From: Paracoccus denitrificans
GTDB taxonomy: Bacteria > Pseudomonadota > Alphaproteobacteria > Rhodobacterales > Rhodobacteraceae
Length of the DNA: 64,000 bases
Direction: 5' to 3'
NCBI GenBank assembly: GCA_005768755.1
Contig: VAFL01000001.1
Location: 1-64,000 of the forward strand
The notes beneath the pieces are model-generated. The model made no database searches. It was not told the origin of the DNA and worked only from the letters and a program-made list of their open reading frames with translations. Positions 25,276 to 34,246 of this stretch are shown in pieces (the first letter of the stretch is position 1; each line of letters opens with the position of its first letter). The translations under genes and the position numbers were made by a program.

Positions 25276-25359
25276 GTCGTCCTTTCAGCGCAGTTGTGAA
25301 ACCAGAACGATAAACTCGCCGCTTCGTTCCAGTGCGGAATGTTAGTTGTTCAGACAAAG

Positions 25360-25390
25360 AAAAAGCCGCGCCGGAATGACCGGCGCGGCT
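25360..25390 (-). terminator. Rho-independent terminator of the rpsF-rpsR-rplI operon
   Basis: Minus-strand stem AGCCGCGCCGG and CCGGCGCGGCT with a five-base loop, followed by TTTTTC. It lies 25 bp after the rplI stop. Confidence 0.85.
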
Positions 25391-25414
25391 GATGTCTTCC
25401 AGTGTAGGGACGAA

Positions 25415-26023
25415 CTATTCGCCAGAGCGGGCCGTCGCTTCCGGGCCTTCGTCATCGTCGTCGCGCGACGCGGAACCGATATCGTCGAACAGTTCGGCGA
25501 TTTCGAATTCGGCGGCGGCATCTTCTTCCGCAGCCAGATCCTGGATCGACTTGCCCGAGGCTTGCAGTTCGGCCTCTTCGTTCGAGCGCGCGACGTTCAG
25601 CGTGATCTCGGCTTCGACTTCCGGGTGCAGGACAACCAGCACCTTGTGCAGGCCCAGGTCCTTGATCGGGGCGCCAAGCACGATCTGCTTGCGGTCGACT
25701 TCATGACCAGCCTCGGCCGCTGCGTCAGCGGCGTCGCGCGGGGTGACCGAACCGTAAAGCGCACCGGCATCAGATGCCGAGCGGATGATGATGAAGGTTT
25801 CACCGTTCAGCTTGTCGGCAAGCTTCTGGGCATCGGCCTTCGTTTCGTCGTTCTTCGCGACCAGTGCGGCTTTCTGGGCTTCGAATGCCTTGATGTTGGC
25901 GTCCGAGGCGCGCAGTGCCTTGCCTTGCGGCAGCAGGAAGTTACGGGCGTAACCTTCCTTGACGTTCACCACTTCACCCATGGCGCCAAGCTTGGAGACG
26001 CGTTCCAGCAGGATGACTTGCAT
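25415..26023 (-). CDS. rplI: 50S ribosomal protein L9
   Basis: This 202-aa protein begins with the L9 signature (MQVILLERVSKLGAMGEVVNVKEGYARNF... ), a central helix, and a C-terminal RNA-binding domain. A long acidic tail rich in Asp and Glu (from about residue 165) makes it longer than the 150 aa of E. coli L9, as in other Rhodobacteraceae. It is the third gene of the rpsF-rpsR-rplI operon. Confidence 0.95.
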   Translation of the reverse strand: MQVILLERVSKLGAMGEVVNVKEGYARNFLLPQGKALRASDANIKAFEAQKAALVAKNDETKADAQKLADKLNGETFIIIRSASDAGALYGSVTPRDAADAAAEAGHEVDRKQIVLGAPIKDLGLHKVLVVLHPEVEAEITLNVARSNEEAELQASGKSIQDLAAEEDAAAEFEIAELFDDIGSASRDDDDEGPEATARSGE

Positions 26024-26035
26024 CGGTCTTCCTCC

Positions 26036-26263
26036 TTACTTCACAACGTAGGGCAGCAGGGCCAGGAAACGCGCGCGCTTGATGGCCTGTGCCAGCTTGC
26101 GCTGGTTCTTCGCCGAAACTGCGGTGATCCGCGACGGCACGATCTTGCCGCGTTCGCTGATATAGCGCTGCAGCAGGCGGGTGTCTTTATAGTCGATTTT
26201 GGGGGCGTTATCGCCACCGAACGGATCGACCTTGCGACGACGGAAAAACGGTTTGTTAGCCAT
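26036..26263 (-). CDS. rpsR: 30S ribosomal protein S18
   Basis: This 75-aa protein matches S18 over its full length (DYKDTRLLQRYISERGKIVPSRITAVSAKNQRKLAQAIKRARFLALLPY). It lies between rpsF and rplI with 11 and 12 bp gaps, as usual. Confidence 0.97.
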   Translation of the reverse strand: MANKPFFRRRKVDPFGGDNAPKIDYKDTRLLQRYISERGKIVPSRITAVSAKNQRKLAQAIKRARFLALLPYVVK

Positions 26264-26274
26264 CTCAGATCTCC

Positions 26275-26685
26275 TCAGTTATCGCGGTCGCGACGTTCGC
26301 GACGCTCGCCACGGTCACCGCGATCACCACGGTCACCGCGATCACCACGGTCGCCGCGCTCTTCGCGCTTCTGCATCTGGACGGACGGGCCTTCCTCGTG
26401 GGCGTCGACCTTGATCGACATCACGCGCATCACGTCGTCATGCAGGCGGGCCAGGCGTTCCATTTCCTGCACGGCGGCCGAAGGCGCGTCGGTGCGCAGG
26501 TAAGCGTAGTGGCCCTTGCGGTTCTTGTTGATCTTGTAGGCGAGGGTGCGGACACCCCAGTATTCGCTGTCGATCACCTTGCCGCCATTATCGGCCAGCA
26601 CGGTGGAAAAATGTTCGATCAGCCCTTCGGCCTGCGTGTTCGACAGGTCCTGGCGGGCGATCATCACATGCTCATAAAGCGGCAT
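26275..26685 (-). CDS. rpsF: 30S ribosomal protein S6 with RGD-repeat tail
   Basis: This 136-aa protein has the S6 core (MPLYEHVMIARQDLSNTQAE, then DSEYWGVRTLAYKINKNRKGHYA). It ends in a tail of repeated Arg-Gly-Asp triplets, about residues 108-136, before RRERRDRDN. In E. coli, S6 is modified by added glutamates at its C-terminus; here the tail is encoded repeats. The tail is coded by a near-perfect 9-base tandem repeat. Confidence 0.95.
   Translation of the reverse strand: MPLYEHVMIARQDLSNTQAEGLIEHFSTVLADNGGKVIDSEYWGVRTLAYKINKNRKGHYAYLRTDAPSAAVQEMERLARLHDDVMRVMSIKVDAHEEGPSVQMQKREERGDRGDRGDRGDRGDRGERRERRDRDN
26290..26360. repeat. Tandem 9-bp repeat coding the S6 RGD tail
   Basis: A run of near-identical nine-base units (cgatcaccacggtcaccg as a two-unit period on the plus strand) lies in the 3' end of rpsF and encodes RGD repeats. 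Such runs often vary in copy number between strains. Confidence 0.8.
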
Positions 26686-26910
26686 GTCAGACCTTTCAGT
26701 TTCAGGGCAGCTTCAACGGCGGGACAACCCTTCCACGCCCCGCCACGAGAGGCTTGCCGGTTTCGCAATTGCGGAAGGATGCGGCTTTATAGCGGCGAGT
26801 TCCGCGATTGCAAGGTGATTCGGGGGCGGCTTCCCTGTCGCGGAGCAGCCGAAATATGGAACTCTGCCCCGTGCGGACGTGTTCACCCCGCAACAAGCAA
26901 GGAGAATTCC

Positions 26911-27672
26911 ATGACCCGTTCATTTTCACGCACAACGTCGGTAATTGCACTGATCCTGGCCGGTGGGCTGGGCGCGTCGGCATTCGCGCAGGATGCGGCG
27001 ACCGCAGACGGAACGACGACAGAGGCCCCGTCGGCCGAGACTGCGACAACTGACGCGCCCGCAGCCACTGCACCAGCCCCTGCGGCCGGCGCTGCGCCAG
27101 CCGATGGTGTCGGCGACCCCATGAACCGTCCGGGCAACGATGACACGTTGCCAACGGCTGGCAGTTATGCCTTTGATCCCGCGCACAGCCAGATCGTTTA
27201 CTCGTATGATCACATGGGCTTTTCGACCTCGCACGGCTTCGTAAATGGCGTCGAAGGCACAATCACGCTTGATCCCGCGGATGTCGCTTCCGCGACGGTC
27301 GAAGCGACTTTCCCGCTTGATGCCCTTCGCACGATTGATGCGGAGCTGGACCAGCACATCATGGGCCCCGACTTCTTCAACGTGACCGGCGACGCGCCGG
27401 CAGTCACCTTCACCTCGACCAGTGTCGAGGCCGGCGACGATAACGAGGCGCGGGTGACCGGCGATCTGACCTTGAACGGGGTCACGAAGCCCGTGACGCT
27501 TGAAGTCGAATTCGAAGGCGCCGGTCTGGACCCGATGACCCAGGCCGAAACCGTCGGATTCAGTGCCGAGGGTGAGATCAGGCGTTCGGAGTTCAACCTT
27601 GGCGCCTTCGTACCCGCCGTCAGCGACGAAATCGAGTTCGAGATCAATGTCGAGGCGAAAAAAGACGGCTGA
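26911..27672 (+). CDS. YceI-family periplasmic protein with Ala/Thr/Pro-rich linker
   Basis: This 253-aa protein has a signal peptide (cleavage near residue 27, SAFAQDA), a low-complexity Ala/Thr/Pro-rich linker (about 30-70), and a C-terminal YceI beta-barrel. YceI signatures include FDPAHSQIVYSYDHMGFSTSHG, LDALRTIDAELDQHIMGPDFF, and LTLNGVTKPVTLEVEF. The fold binds polyisoprenoids or other lipid-like ligands in known members. ATG 26911 follows GGAGAATTCC. It is monocistronic with a strong terminator. Confidence 0.88.
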   Translation: MTRSFSRTTSVIALILAGGLGASAFAQDAATADGTTTEAPSAETATTDAPAATAPAPAAGAAPADGVGDPMNRPGNDDTLPTAGSYAFDPAHSQIVYSYDHMGFSTSHGFVNGVEGTITLDPADVASATVEATFPLDALRTIDAELDQHIMGPDFFNVTGDAPAVTFTSTSVEAGDDNEARVTGDLTLNGVTKPVTLEVEFEGAGLDPMTQAETVGFSAEGEIRRSEFNLGAFVPAVSDEIEFEINVEAKKDG

Positions 27673-27695
27673 TCGGCCTTTCATGTCCTGCCAAG

Positions 27696-27721
27696 GGGCC
27701 GCGCATTGCGCGGCCCTTTTT
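27696..27721 (+). terminator. Rho-independent terminator of the YceI gene
   Basis: Perfect nine-pair stem (GGGCCGCGC and GCGCGGCCC, three-base loop) followed by TTTTT. Confidence 0.88.
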
Positions 27722-27794
27722 GTTGATCAGCGACGGTTGCGTCGCCCCGACCCCGTGATATGCCGGTCTGCAAAGCTGCGGCGAAGGGACAGTC

Positions 27795-28757
27795 ATGGCA
27801 CTGGAAGATGCAAAGAATCAGGTCGATCAGGCGTTTACGCGCGAAGATCCGCGCGGCCTCAGCTTCGAAAACGCCTTCGGGGGTGCGACCAGCTTCCTGC
27901 GCCGCCGTTACAGCAAGGATCTGACCGGCTTCGACCTTGCCGTGACCGGCATTCCCTTCGATCAGGCCGTCACCCACCGCCCGGGCACTCGTTTCGGGCC
28001 GCGCGCAATCCGCGAGGCTTCGACCCTGCAACCCTACGATCCGCCTTATGGCTGGGGCTATGACCCGCTGTCGGAAATGGCCATTGCCGATGCCGGTGAC
28101 ATGGCCTTCGACTATGCCAACACCCGTGACGTTCCGGCCCGGATCGAGGCGCATATCGGCGCGCTGCTGGATCAGGGCGTCGGCACCGTCACGCTTGGCG
28201 GCGATCACTTCATCACCCTGCCGATCCTGCGCGCCTATGCCAGGCGGCACGGCCCCATCGCGCTGATCCAGTTCGATGCCCATTCCGATACCTGGTCGGA
28301 TGATGATCCCGACCGAATCGACCACGGCACGTTTCTCTACAAGGCGATTCGCGAAGGCGTGGTCGATCCGGCGGCCAGCGTCAGCGTCGGGATCAGGACC
28401 GAAAACTCCGATACGCTTGGCGTGACGATCCTTGATGCGGCGGGCGTGCATCGCGACGGCATCGACGCCACGCTGGCCCGCATCCGCGATGTGGTGGGCG
28501 AGCGTCCGGTCTATCTCACCTTCGATATCGACGCGCTTGACCCGGCTTTCGCGCCCGGCACCGGCACGCCGGTCTGGGGCGGGCTGGCCAGTTGGCAGGC
28601 CGCGGCGCTGCTGCGCGGACTGGCCGGTATCAACCTGCTGGGCGGCGATGTGGTCGAGGTCTCGCCCCCCTATGACACGACCGGCGCGACCGCGATTGCC
28701 GGCGCGCATGTGGCTGTTGAACTGATCTGCCTTTACGGCTGGACGCGGCGGCGGTAA
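27795..28757 (+). CDS. speB: Agmatinase (ureohydrolase family)
   Basis: This 320-aa manganese enzyme of the arginase family has all metal ligands: GGDHF near residue 135, DAHSDT near residue 157, and DIDALDPAFAPGTGTP near residue 243. Agmatinase converts agmatine to putrescine and urea. Some close relatives act on guanidinobutyrate or other guanidino compounds, so the substrate is not certain. It precedes prfA with nine bases between its stop and the prfA ATG. Confidence 0.85.
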   Translation: MALEDAKNQVDQAFTREDPRGLSFENAFGGATSFLRRRYSKDLTGFDLAVTGIPFDQAVTHRPGTRFGPRAIREASTLQPYDPPYGWGYDPLSEMAIADAGDMAFDYANTRDVPARIEAHIGALLDQGVGTVTLGGDHFITLPILRAYARRHGPIALIQFDAHSDTWSDDDPDRIDHGTFLYKAIREGVVDPAASVSVGIRTENSDTLGVTILDAAGVHRDGIDATLARIRDVVGERPVYLTFDIDALDPAFAPGTGTPVWGGLASWQAAALLRGLAGINLLGGDVVEVSPPYDTTGATAIAGAHVAVELICLYGWTRRR

Positions 28758-28766
28758 TTGCGGCCC

Positions 28767-29819
28767 ATGCTGCCCGAAGACCGCCTCCACCAGATTTCCC
28801 AGCGTTTCGAGTTTCTCGAGGCGAAGCTGAATGCCGGCCCCGCACCCGATGAAATCGCCTCGATCAGCCGCGAATATGCAGAACTGCGACCCGTGGTGGC
28901 GCAGATCGCCGAATGGCAGACTGCCCGCGACGGGCTGGCCGATGCGCAGGCCCTGCTGGCCGACCCCGACATGCGTGAACTGGCCGAGGATGAAGTCCAG
29001 CGCCTGAAAGCCGCGCTGCCCGAACTGGAGCAGGCGCTGCGCATCGCGCTTCTGCCCAAGGACGCCGCCGATGCCCGCCCCGCGATCCTGGAAATCCGGC
29101 CCGGCACCGGGGGCGAGGAGGCGTCGCTTTTCGCGGGCGATCTTCTGTCCATGTATCGCCGCTATGCGGAAGGGCAGGGCTGGAGCTTCCAGATGCTCGA
29201 GCTTGCCGAAACGGAACTCGGCGGGGTCAAGGAGGCCTCGGTCCGAATCGAAGGCGAGGGCGTCTTCGCCCGGTTGAAATACGAATCCGGCGTGCATCGC
29301 GTGCAGCGGGTACCCGAAACCGAGTCGGGTGGGCGCATACATACCTCGGCCGCGACCGTGGCCGTCCTGCCCGAGGCGGAGGAGGTCGATATCGACATCC
29401 CGGCCACCGACATCCGCATCGACACGATGCGCGCGTCAGGCGCTGGCGGGCAGCACGTCAACACCACCGATTCGGCAGTGCGCATCACCCACCTGCCGAC
29501 CGGGATCATCGTCACCAGCAGTGAAAAGTCGCAGCATCAGAACCGCGCCAACGCCATGGCTGTGCTGCGCGCGCGGCTTTACGACATGGAACGCGAACGC
29601 GCCGACAGCGAACGCGCCGCGGATCGCAAAAGCCAGGTTGGCAGCGGCGATCGCAGCGAACGTATCCGCACCTACAACTTCCCGCAGGGTCGCATGACCG
29701 ACCATCGGATCAATCTGACGCTTTACGCGCTTGACCGGATCATGGCGGGCGACCTGACCGAAATCATCGACGCGCTGACCGCCCATGATCAGGCCGAAAA
29801 GCTGGCGGCGCAGGGATGA
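28767..29819 (+). CDS. prfA: Peptide chain release factor 1
   Basis: This 350-aa release factor reads UAG and UAA stop codons. The class I RF core is complete: GTGGEEASLFAGDL, and the methylated catalytic motif GAGGQHVNTTDSAVRITHLPTG. Codon recognition residues of the RF1 type are expected in the domain 2 loop. I use ATG 28767; a TTG nine bases upstream is less likely. It is coupled to prmC by an ATGA overlap. Confidence 0.95.
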   Translation: MLPEDRLHQISQRFEFLEAKLNAGPAPDEIASISREYAELRPVVAQIAEWQTARDGLADAQALLADPDMRELAEDEVQRLKAALPELEQALRIALLPKDAADARPAILEIRPGTGGEEASLFAGDLLSMYRRYAEGQGWSFQMLELAETELGGVKEASVRIEGEGVFARLKYESGVHRVQRVPETESGGRIHTSAATVAVLPEAEEVDIDIPATDIRIDTMRASGAGGQHVNTTDSAVRITHLPTGIIVTSSEKSQHQNRANAMAVLRARLYDMERERADSERAADRKSQVGSGDRSERIRTYNFPQGRMTDHRINLTLYALDRIMAGDLTEIIDALTAHDQAEKLAAQG

Positions 29820-30646
29820 CCTGGCTGGAATGGTTCGCCGAGGCAGAGCGTCGCCTGGCGTTGGCAGCTGTTGATGACCCGAAATCCGAGGCCCGCGCCA
29901 TCTTCGGTGCCGTCATACCGGGCAATACCCGCTACCGTACGGCGCTGACCGATCCTGTTCATGCTGACAAGCTGCCAGAAATGAACCGGATTCTGGACGC
30001 TCGTGTTCAACGCCAGCCGTTAAGCCAGATCACCGGCCGCCGCGCCTTCTGGAAACATGATTTCCGCGTGACCGGCGACACGCTGGACCCGCGCCCCGAT
30101 ACCGAAACCCTGGTCGAAGCGGCGCTGGAACTGCCCTGGCAAAGCGTGCTGGACCTGGGCACCGGCACCGGCGCGATCCTGATTTCGCTTCTGGCCGAAC
30201 GTCCGGGCGCGACGGGCATGGCGACAGATATTTCGGATGCCGCGCTGATGGTCGCGCGTGAAAATGCGGCGCGAATTGGGGTGCAGGCCGAATTTGCACT
30301 GGCCGACTGGTTCGACGGTGTAACTGGCAGCTTCGATCTGATCGTGTCCAACCCGCCCTATATCGCACTGTCTGAAATGGCCAGCCTGCAGCCCGAAGTC
30401 CGCATATGGGAGCCGCATCTGGCCCTGACCGATGGCGGCGACGGGCTGGGTGCTTACCGGATAATTGCGGCGTCTGCGCGCCGACACCTCAATCCCGGTG
30501 GCCAAGTGCTGGTCGAAACAGGTTGGAAACAGGCCGCAGACATCTGTGCGATCTTCGCCGAAGTCGGTGCGGCGACAGCTGTTCTGCAGGATCTGGCCCA
30601 TCGCGACAGGGTGATTCGCGCAACATTTGATGAGACTCTTCCCTGA
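29816..30646 (+). CDS. prmC: Release factor glutamine methyltransferase PrmC (HemK)
   Basis: This 276-aa SAM-dependent methylase modifies the GGQ glutamine of release factors. Motifs are VLDLGTGTGAILISLL (SAM site, near residue 108) and the substrate-binding NPPY in DLIVSNPPYIAL (near residue 178). An N-terminal helical domain recognises the release factor. Its start overlaps the prfA stop. Confidence 0.95.
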   Translation: MTWLEWFAEAERRLALAAVDDPKSEARAIFGAVIPGNTRYRTALTDPVHADKLPEMNRILDARVQRQPLSQITGRRAFWKHDFRVTGDTLDPRPDTETLVEAALELPWQSVLDLGTGTGAILISLLAERPGATGMATDISDAALMVARENAARIGVQAEFALADWFDGVTGSFDLIVSNPPYIALSEMASLQPEVRIWEPHLALTDGGDGLGAYRIIAASARRHLNPGGQVLVETGWKQAADICAIFAEVGAATAVLQDLAHRDRVIRATFDETLP

Positions 30647-30879
30647 AACGTGCTAAACTCGGCCAATAATCCTTCACAGATTGGGAAATTCTTCACTTTT
30701 CGCTTGTAACACGGGCCGCATCATGCTTATTGCGGAACAGGTGATGGCGGACAGCAGTCCACCGCACTGACCAGCCGCGACATTGCTGAAACCTTGATGC
30801 GGAAACACCGCAATCGTGGGATAAAAGCAGGTTGTCGCAGGCGAGAGGAACTTCCAGACCACTGGATAAAGTCAGGTAA

Positions 30880-31683
30880 ATGAGATCATCGAAATCCCGT
30901 TCGCGCTCGAAGTCGAACCGTCAGCGTTCGCTCGGCAATGTTGTTAACCGTGTCTTTGATTCCTCTGGTCCAGAGGGCAAGGTGCGCGGCACTCCTCAGC
31001 AGATTATTGAAAAATATCTAGCGCTTGCGCGCGACGCGCAACTTTCGAACGATCGCGTTGCGGAACAGGCGTTCTTTCAGCATGCCGAGCATTATACCCG
31101 CTTGTTGGGCGAAGCCATGAAAGAGCAGGCAGAGCGCCAGCAGCAACAGCAGAACAATCAGCAGCACCATAACCGTGGCGGTGACGAACAACAGTCCCGT
31201 GGCGGTGATGATGGCCGCGATCAGGCTGGCCGCGATGACAATGGCCAGGGGCGCAACGATGCCCAGGAACGCCGTGACCAGCCCGAGGCACGACATGCCC
31301 CCCAGAATAACGAAGCGGCCCGCCAGCCCGAAACGCCGCGTCAGTCTGATGCCGGACGTCAATCCGATGCACCGCGCCAGCCTGTGACGGCGGAACAGCC
31401 CGACTCGCGGCCTGAGGCGGGTCAGGACACGGAAGTGACCGCTGTTCAGGACGGCTCGCGCCCGCGCAATCAGCGTAGCGGACGCCGCCCCGTTGCGGCC
31501 TTGCCTGATGCGGTCAGCACGGATGCCGAACCCGGCGACGCCCGTGTCGACACGCCAGAGGAGAAGGCACCTGCCCGCCGGACGCGGGCGCCGCGCAGCA
31601 CAAGTGCCGCACCTCGCACGCGGCGAAAGCCTGCGGCGGAAGACTCCGCTGCGGCAGCCCCGGCGGCAGATGGTGCCGAGTAA
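30880..31683 (+). CDS. DUF4167 protein with Gln-rich and disordered tail
   Basis: This 267-aa protein has the DUF4167 domain, seen mostly in alphaproteobacteria, in its N-terminal third: SLGNVVNRVFDSSGPEGKVRGT and QQIIEKYLALARDAQLSNDRVAEQAFFQHAEHYTRLL. The rest is low-complexity Gln, Asn, Arg, Pro and Ala rich and probably disordered. The basic N-terminus and the domain suggest RNA or DNA association, which is an inference. It has no operon partner and a strong terminator. Confidence 0.87.
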   Translation: MRSSKSRSRSKSNRQRSLGNVVNRVFDSSGPEGKVRGTPQQIIEKYLALARDAQLSNDRVAEQAFFQHAEHYTRLLGEAMKEQAERQQQQQNNQQHHNRGGDEQQSRGGDDGRDQAGRDDNGQGRNDAQERRDQPEARHAPQNNEAARQPETPRQSDAGRQSDAPRQPVTAEQPDSRPEAGQDTEVTAVQDGSRPRNQRSGRRPVAALPDAVSTDAEPGDARVDTPEEKAPARRTRAPRSTSAAPRTRRKPAAEDSAAAAPAADGAE

Positions 31684-31712
31684 GGCTGAGCGCCACCAGA
31701 TCTAATTCCAGA

Positions 31713-31746
31713 AGGGCGGGCCGTGACTGCGGCCCGCCCTTTTTTT
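31713..31746 (+). terminator. Rho-independent terminator of the DUF4167 gene
   Basis: Perfect ten-pair stem (AGGGCGGGCC and GGCCCGCCCT) with an eight-base loop, followed by seven T. Confidence 0.9.
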
Positions 31747-31760
31747 GCGGGATCACGGTA

Positions 31761-32372
31761 TCAGGTCGGGTAGAGGCCCCAGAACACCTGGGTGCGGTCG
31801 GTGCATCCGAAGCCTTCCAGATCGGGCGGGATGGGCCCTGCGTCGTTGCGACACAGGAAGGAACAGCAGCTGTCCCAGTGTGTGACCAGCAGAAACGCCC
31901 TGTCCTCGGTTTCGATTACACCATGGGCGGGGATATGGTTGCCGCTGCGCATCGTCTCGATTTCCAGCATCGTCCGATCCCGGCCCCATTCGTCTGATAC
32001 GACAAGGGTGCGATATCCGAAGGACTGCATTGCAGTCAGAAAAGCGTTGGTGACGAAGGGCGACAGCAGCCCGGCATCTGGCGGCAACAGTCCCATTTCG
32101 GTCATTCCGGCCTCAAGCTGCGCCTGAAGCCCCCGGTCGGGCTGGCGCAATGCGCCGGAAAGTGAGCGCAGTGCCACATCGATCCCTGAAAGGCTGGTCA
32201 GGGCAGTGCGGTCCAGCACCTCCCGCCAAGGGACCGGACGGCAATCAAGCAGAATTTCGGGATCGCTGGAATAATCTTCCTGCTCGAAGCGCGAAAGCGG
32301 CAGGTCCCGGGGGGCAAGGAATGGGTGCAGCACGATATCAACCCGCGCGAAATCATCGCGAAAGGCGTCCAT
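31761..32372 (-). CDS. Hypothetical protein downstream of rsmA
   Basis: No family was recognised for this 203-aa cytoplasmic protein. Notable features are the early segment LHPFLAPRDLP and the clustered residues HWDSCCSFLC (cysteines near residues 171, 172 and 176), followed by a C-terminal CTDRTQVFWGLYP. The gene lies 44 bp after rsmA on the same strand and is probably the last member of the lpt-rsmA operon. Confidence 0.7.
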   Translation of the reverse strand: MDAFRDDFARVDIVLHPFLAPRDLPLSRFEQEDYSSDPEILLDCRPVPWREVLDRTALTSLSGIDVALRSLSGALRQPDRGLQAQLEAGMTEMGLLPPDAGLLSPFVTNAFLTAMQSFGYRTLVVSDEWGRDRTMLEIETMRSGNHIPAHGVIETEDRAFLLVTHWDSCCSFLCRNDAGPIPPDLEGFGCTDRTQVFWGLYPT

Positions 32373-32416
32373 GATCGCGCCGTCCTGCGGACAGATCGGT
32401 TTCAGGGGTCCACCGC

Positions 32417-33280
32417 TCAGGCTGTGCCCCCTGACTGGCGCGCGTCCTTCAGCAACCCGGCGAGGGCGCAGAAATGCTGCAGATCGATTTCCTCGGCACG
32501 TGCAGTGGGGGCGATGCCGGCGGCATCCAGCAGGGTTTCAATGTCCGGGTGCAGACCCCGCAGCGAGGCGCGCAACATCTTGCGCCGTTGGTTGAACGCC
32601 GCGGCGGTGATCTGCGACAGAACCTGCGGATCGGCTGGATATCGCGGCTGGGGCAGGGCCGTCAGATGGACGACGGCCGAGTGAATTTTTGGCGGGGGAA
32701 CGAAGGCCTCGGGCGGCAATGTCATCACGATGCGCGCATCGGCCCGCCATTGCGCCAGCAGCGCCAGCCGCCCATAAGCCTTGCTGCCCGGTCGGGCGAC
32801 GATGCGCTCGGCCACTTCTTTCTGGAACATCAATGTCAGACTTTCCCAGAATGGCGGCCATTCGGGCGGCGTCAGCCAGCGGACCAACAATTCAGTCCCG
32901 ATATTGTAGGGAAGATTTGCCGCAATACGGATCGGCGGTGTCAGATGCTCAAGCGGATCGATTTCCAGCGCGTCGCCATGGATGACCTGCAGCCTGCCGG
33001 GATAGGCGGTGGCTATTTCGGCAAGTGCAGGCAGGGCGCGGGCATCCTTTTCGATGGCCAGCACGCGGCGCGCACCTTCCGCCAGAAGGCCACGTGTCAG
33101 CCCGCCTGGGCCGGGGCCGATTTCCAGCACGTCGCTGTTGCGCAGATCGCCTGCCTGCCTGGCGATCTTGGCGGTCAGGTTAAGATCCAGCAGGAAGTTC
33201 TGGCCCAGGCTCTTCTTTGCACGCAGTTCGTGGTTGTTGATGACGTCGCGCAGGGGGGGAAGCCCGTCTATCGTGCTCAT
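32417..33280 (-). CDS. rsmA: 16S rRNA dimethyladenosine transferase RsmA (KsgA)
   Basis: This 287-aa enzyme dimethylates two adjacent adenines in the 3' helix of 16S rRNA. Motifs are KKSLGQNFLLD, the SAM site VLEIGPGPGGLTRGLL, and the catalytic ANLPYNIGTELLVRWL. ATG 33280 overlaps the pdxA stop as ATGA, fixing the start. Confidence 0.95.
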   Translation of the reverse strand: MSTIDGLPPLRDVINNHELRAKKSLGQNFLLDLNLTAKIARQAGDLRNSDVLEIGPGPGGLTRGLLAEGARRVLAIEKDARALPALAEIATAYPGRLQVIHGDALEIDPLEHLTPPIRIAANLPYNIGTELLVRWLTPPEWPPFWESLTLMFQKEVAERIVARPGSKAYGRLALLAQWRADARIVMTLPPEAFVPPPKIHSAVVHLTALPQPRYPADPQVLSQITAAAFNQRRKMLRASLRGLHPDIETLLDAAGIAPTARAEEIDLQHFCALAGLLKDARQSGGTA

Positions 33281-34245
33281 CTTGTGCCGCGCGCCCCAGC
33301 CATATCCCAAGCCATGCGCAAGGCGGCGATGGCGCTTGCGCCATCCGCACGGCCCTGACCCGCAATGTCGAAAGCTGTGCCGTGATCGGGCGATGTGCGG
33401 ATGAACGGCAGGCCAAGCGTCACATTGACACCGCCCGCGAAATCCAGCGTCTTGATCGGGATGAGTGCCTGATCGTGATAGGCGCAGATTGCCGCGTCAT
33501 AGCGCGTCCGTGCCGGCGCGTGAAACATCGTATCTGCGGGCAGGGGACCGGTGACGTCCATACCTTCGGCCCGCAGCCGGGTCAGCAGAGGGGCCATCCA
33601 CTCGATTTCCTCGTGCCCCATGGCACCGCCTTCGCCGGCATGGGGGTTCAGCCCGGCAACGGCCAGCCGCGGCGCATGAATTGCGAAGTCGCGGATCAGG
33701 CCCTCGCGGGTTACGCGGATGGTGGTTTCCAGCAGATCCGGCGTCAGCAGACCAGGCACGTCCGATAGCGGGACATGGATCGTCGTCGGCACGACCCTGC
33801 ATGGTGGCTGCACCGTGGTCGAGGCGAGCATCATGACCACATCAGCCCCCCCGGCAAGGTGTGCCAGGTATTCGGTATGGCCAGGAAAGGGGAAGGCCGC
33901 GCCGTCCTTCAGCGCTTTCTTGTTGATCGGCATGGTGCAGATGGCAGATGCCTCGCCCTGACGGGTCAGGTCCACAGCGCGCGCAATCACGTCGATTACC
34001 CCCTGCGCGTTGGCAGGGTCGGGCATGCCAGGGGTGGCCATGCCGTTGAATTCGTGCGGCAAGACCGGCAGAACATCAGACGGCAGTCGACCTGGATCGG
34101 TCACCTCGGCCCATGGTGTGCCGTGTGGCAAATGGCGTGGATCACCCAGCCAGATCATCGGCACGCCAGCCGTCAGCAACAGCGGCGCCAGTTCCGGGCC
34201 AATTCCGGCCGGTTCACCACAGGTGACGATGACCGGACGGGTCAT
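33277..34245 (-). CDS. pdxA: 4-hydroxythreonine-4-phosphate dehydrogenase
   Basis: This 322-aa NAD-dependent dehydrogenase of pyridoxal phosphate synthesis has VTCGEPAGIGPEL at the start, the substrate loop with FPGHTEYLAHLAGG near residue 128, and the metal-binding GLNPHAGEGGAMG near residue 200. AYHDQALIPIK follows near residue 252. It is translationally coupled to rsmA and lies one base after surA. Confidence 0.95.
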   Translation of the reverse strand: MTRPVIVTCGEPAGIGPELAPLLLTAGVPMIWLGDPRHLPHGTPWAEVTDPGRLPSDVLPVLPHEFNGMATPGMPDPANAQGVIDVIARAVDLTRQGEASAICTMPINKKALKDGAAFPFPGHTEYLAHLAGGADVVMMLASTTVQPPCRVVPTTIHVPLSDVPGLLTPDLLETTIRVTREGLIRDFAIHAPRLAVAGLNPHAGEGGAMGHEEIEWMAPLLTRLRAEGMDVTGPLPADTMFHAPARTRYDAAICAYHDQALIPIKTLDFAGGVNVTLGLPFIRTSPDHGTAFDIAGQGRADGASAIAALRMAWDMAGARGTR

Positions 34246-34246
34246 G

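Noticed and set aside
26290..26360. CRISPR-like repeats
   Set aside because: They are nine-base in-frame coding repeats in rpsF with no spacers.
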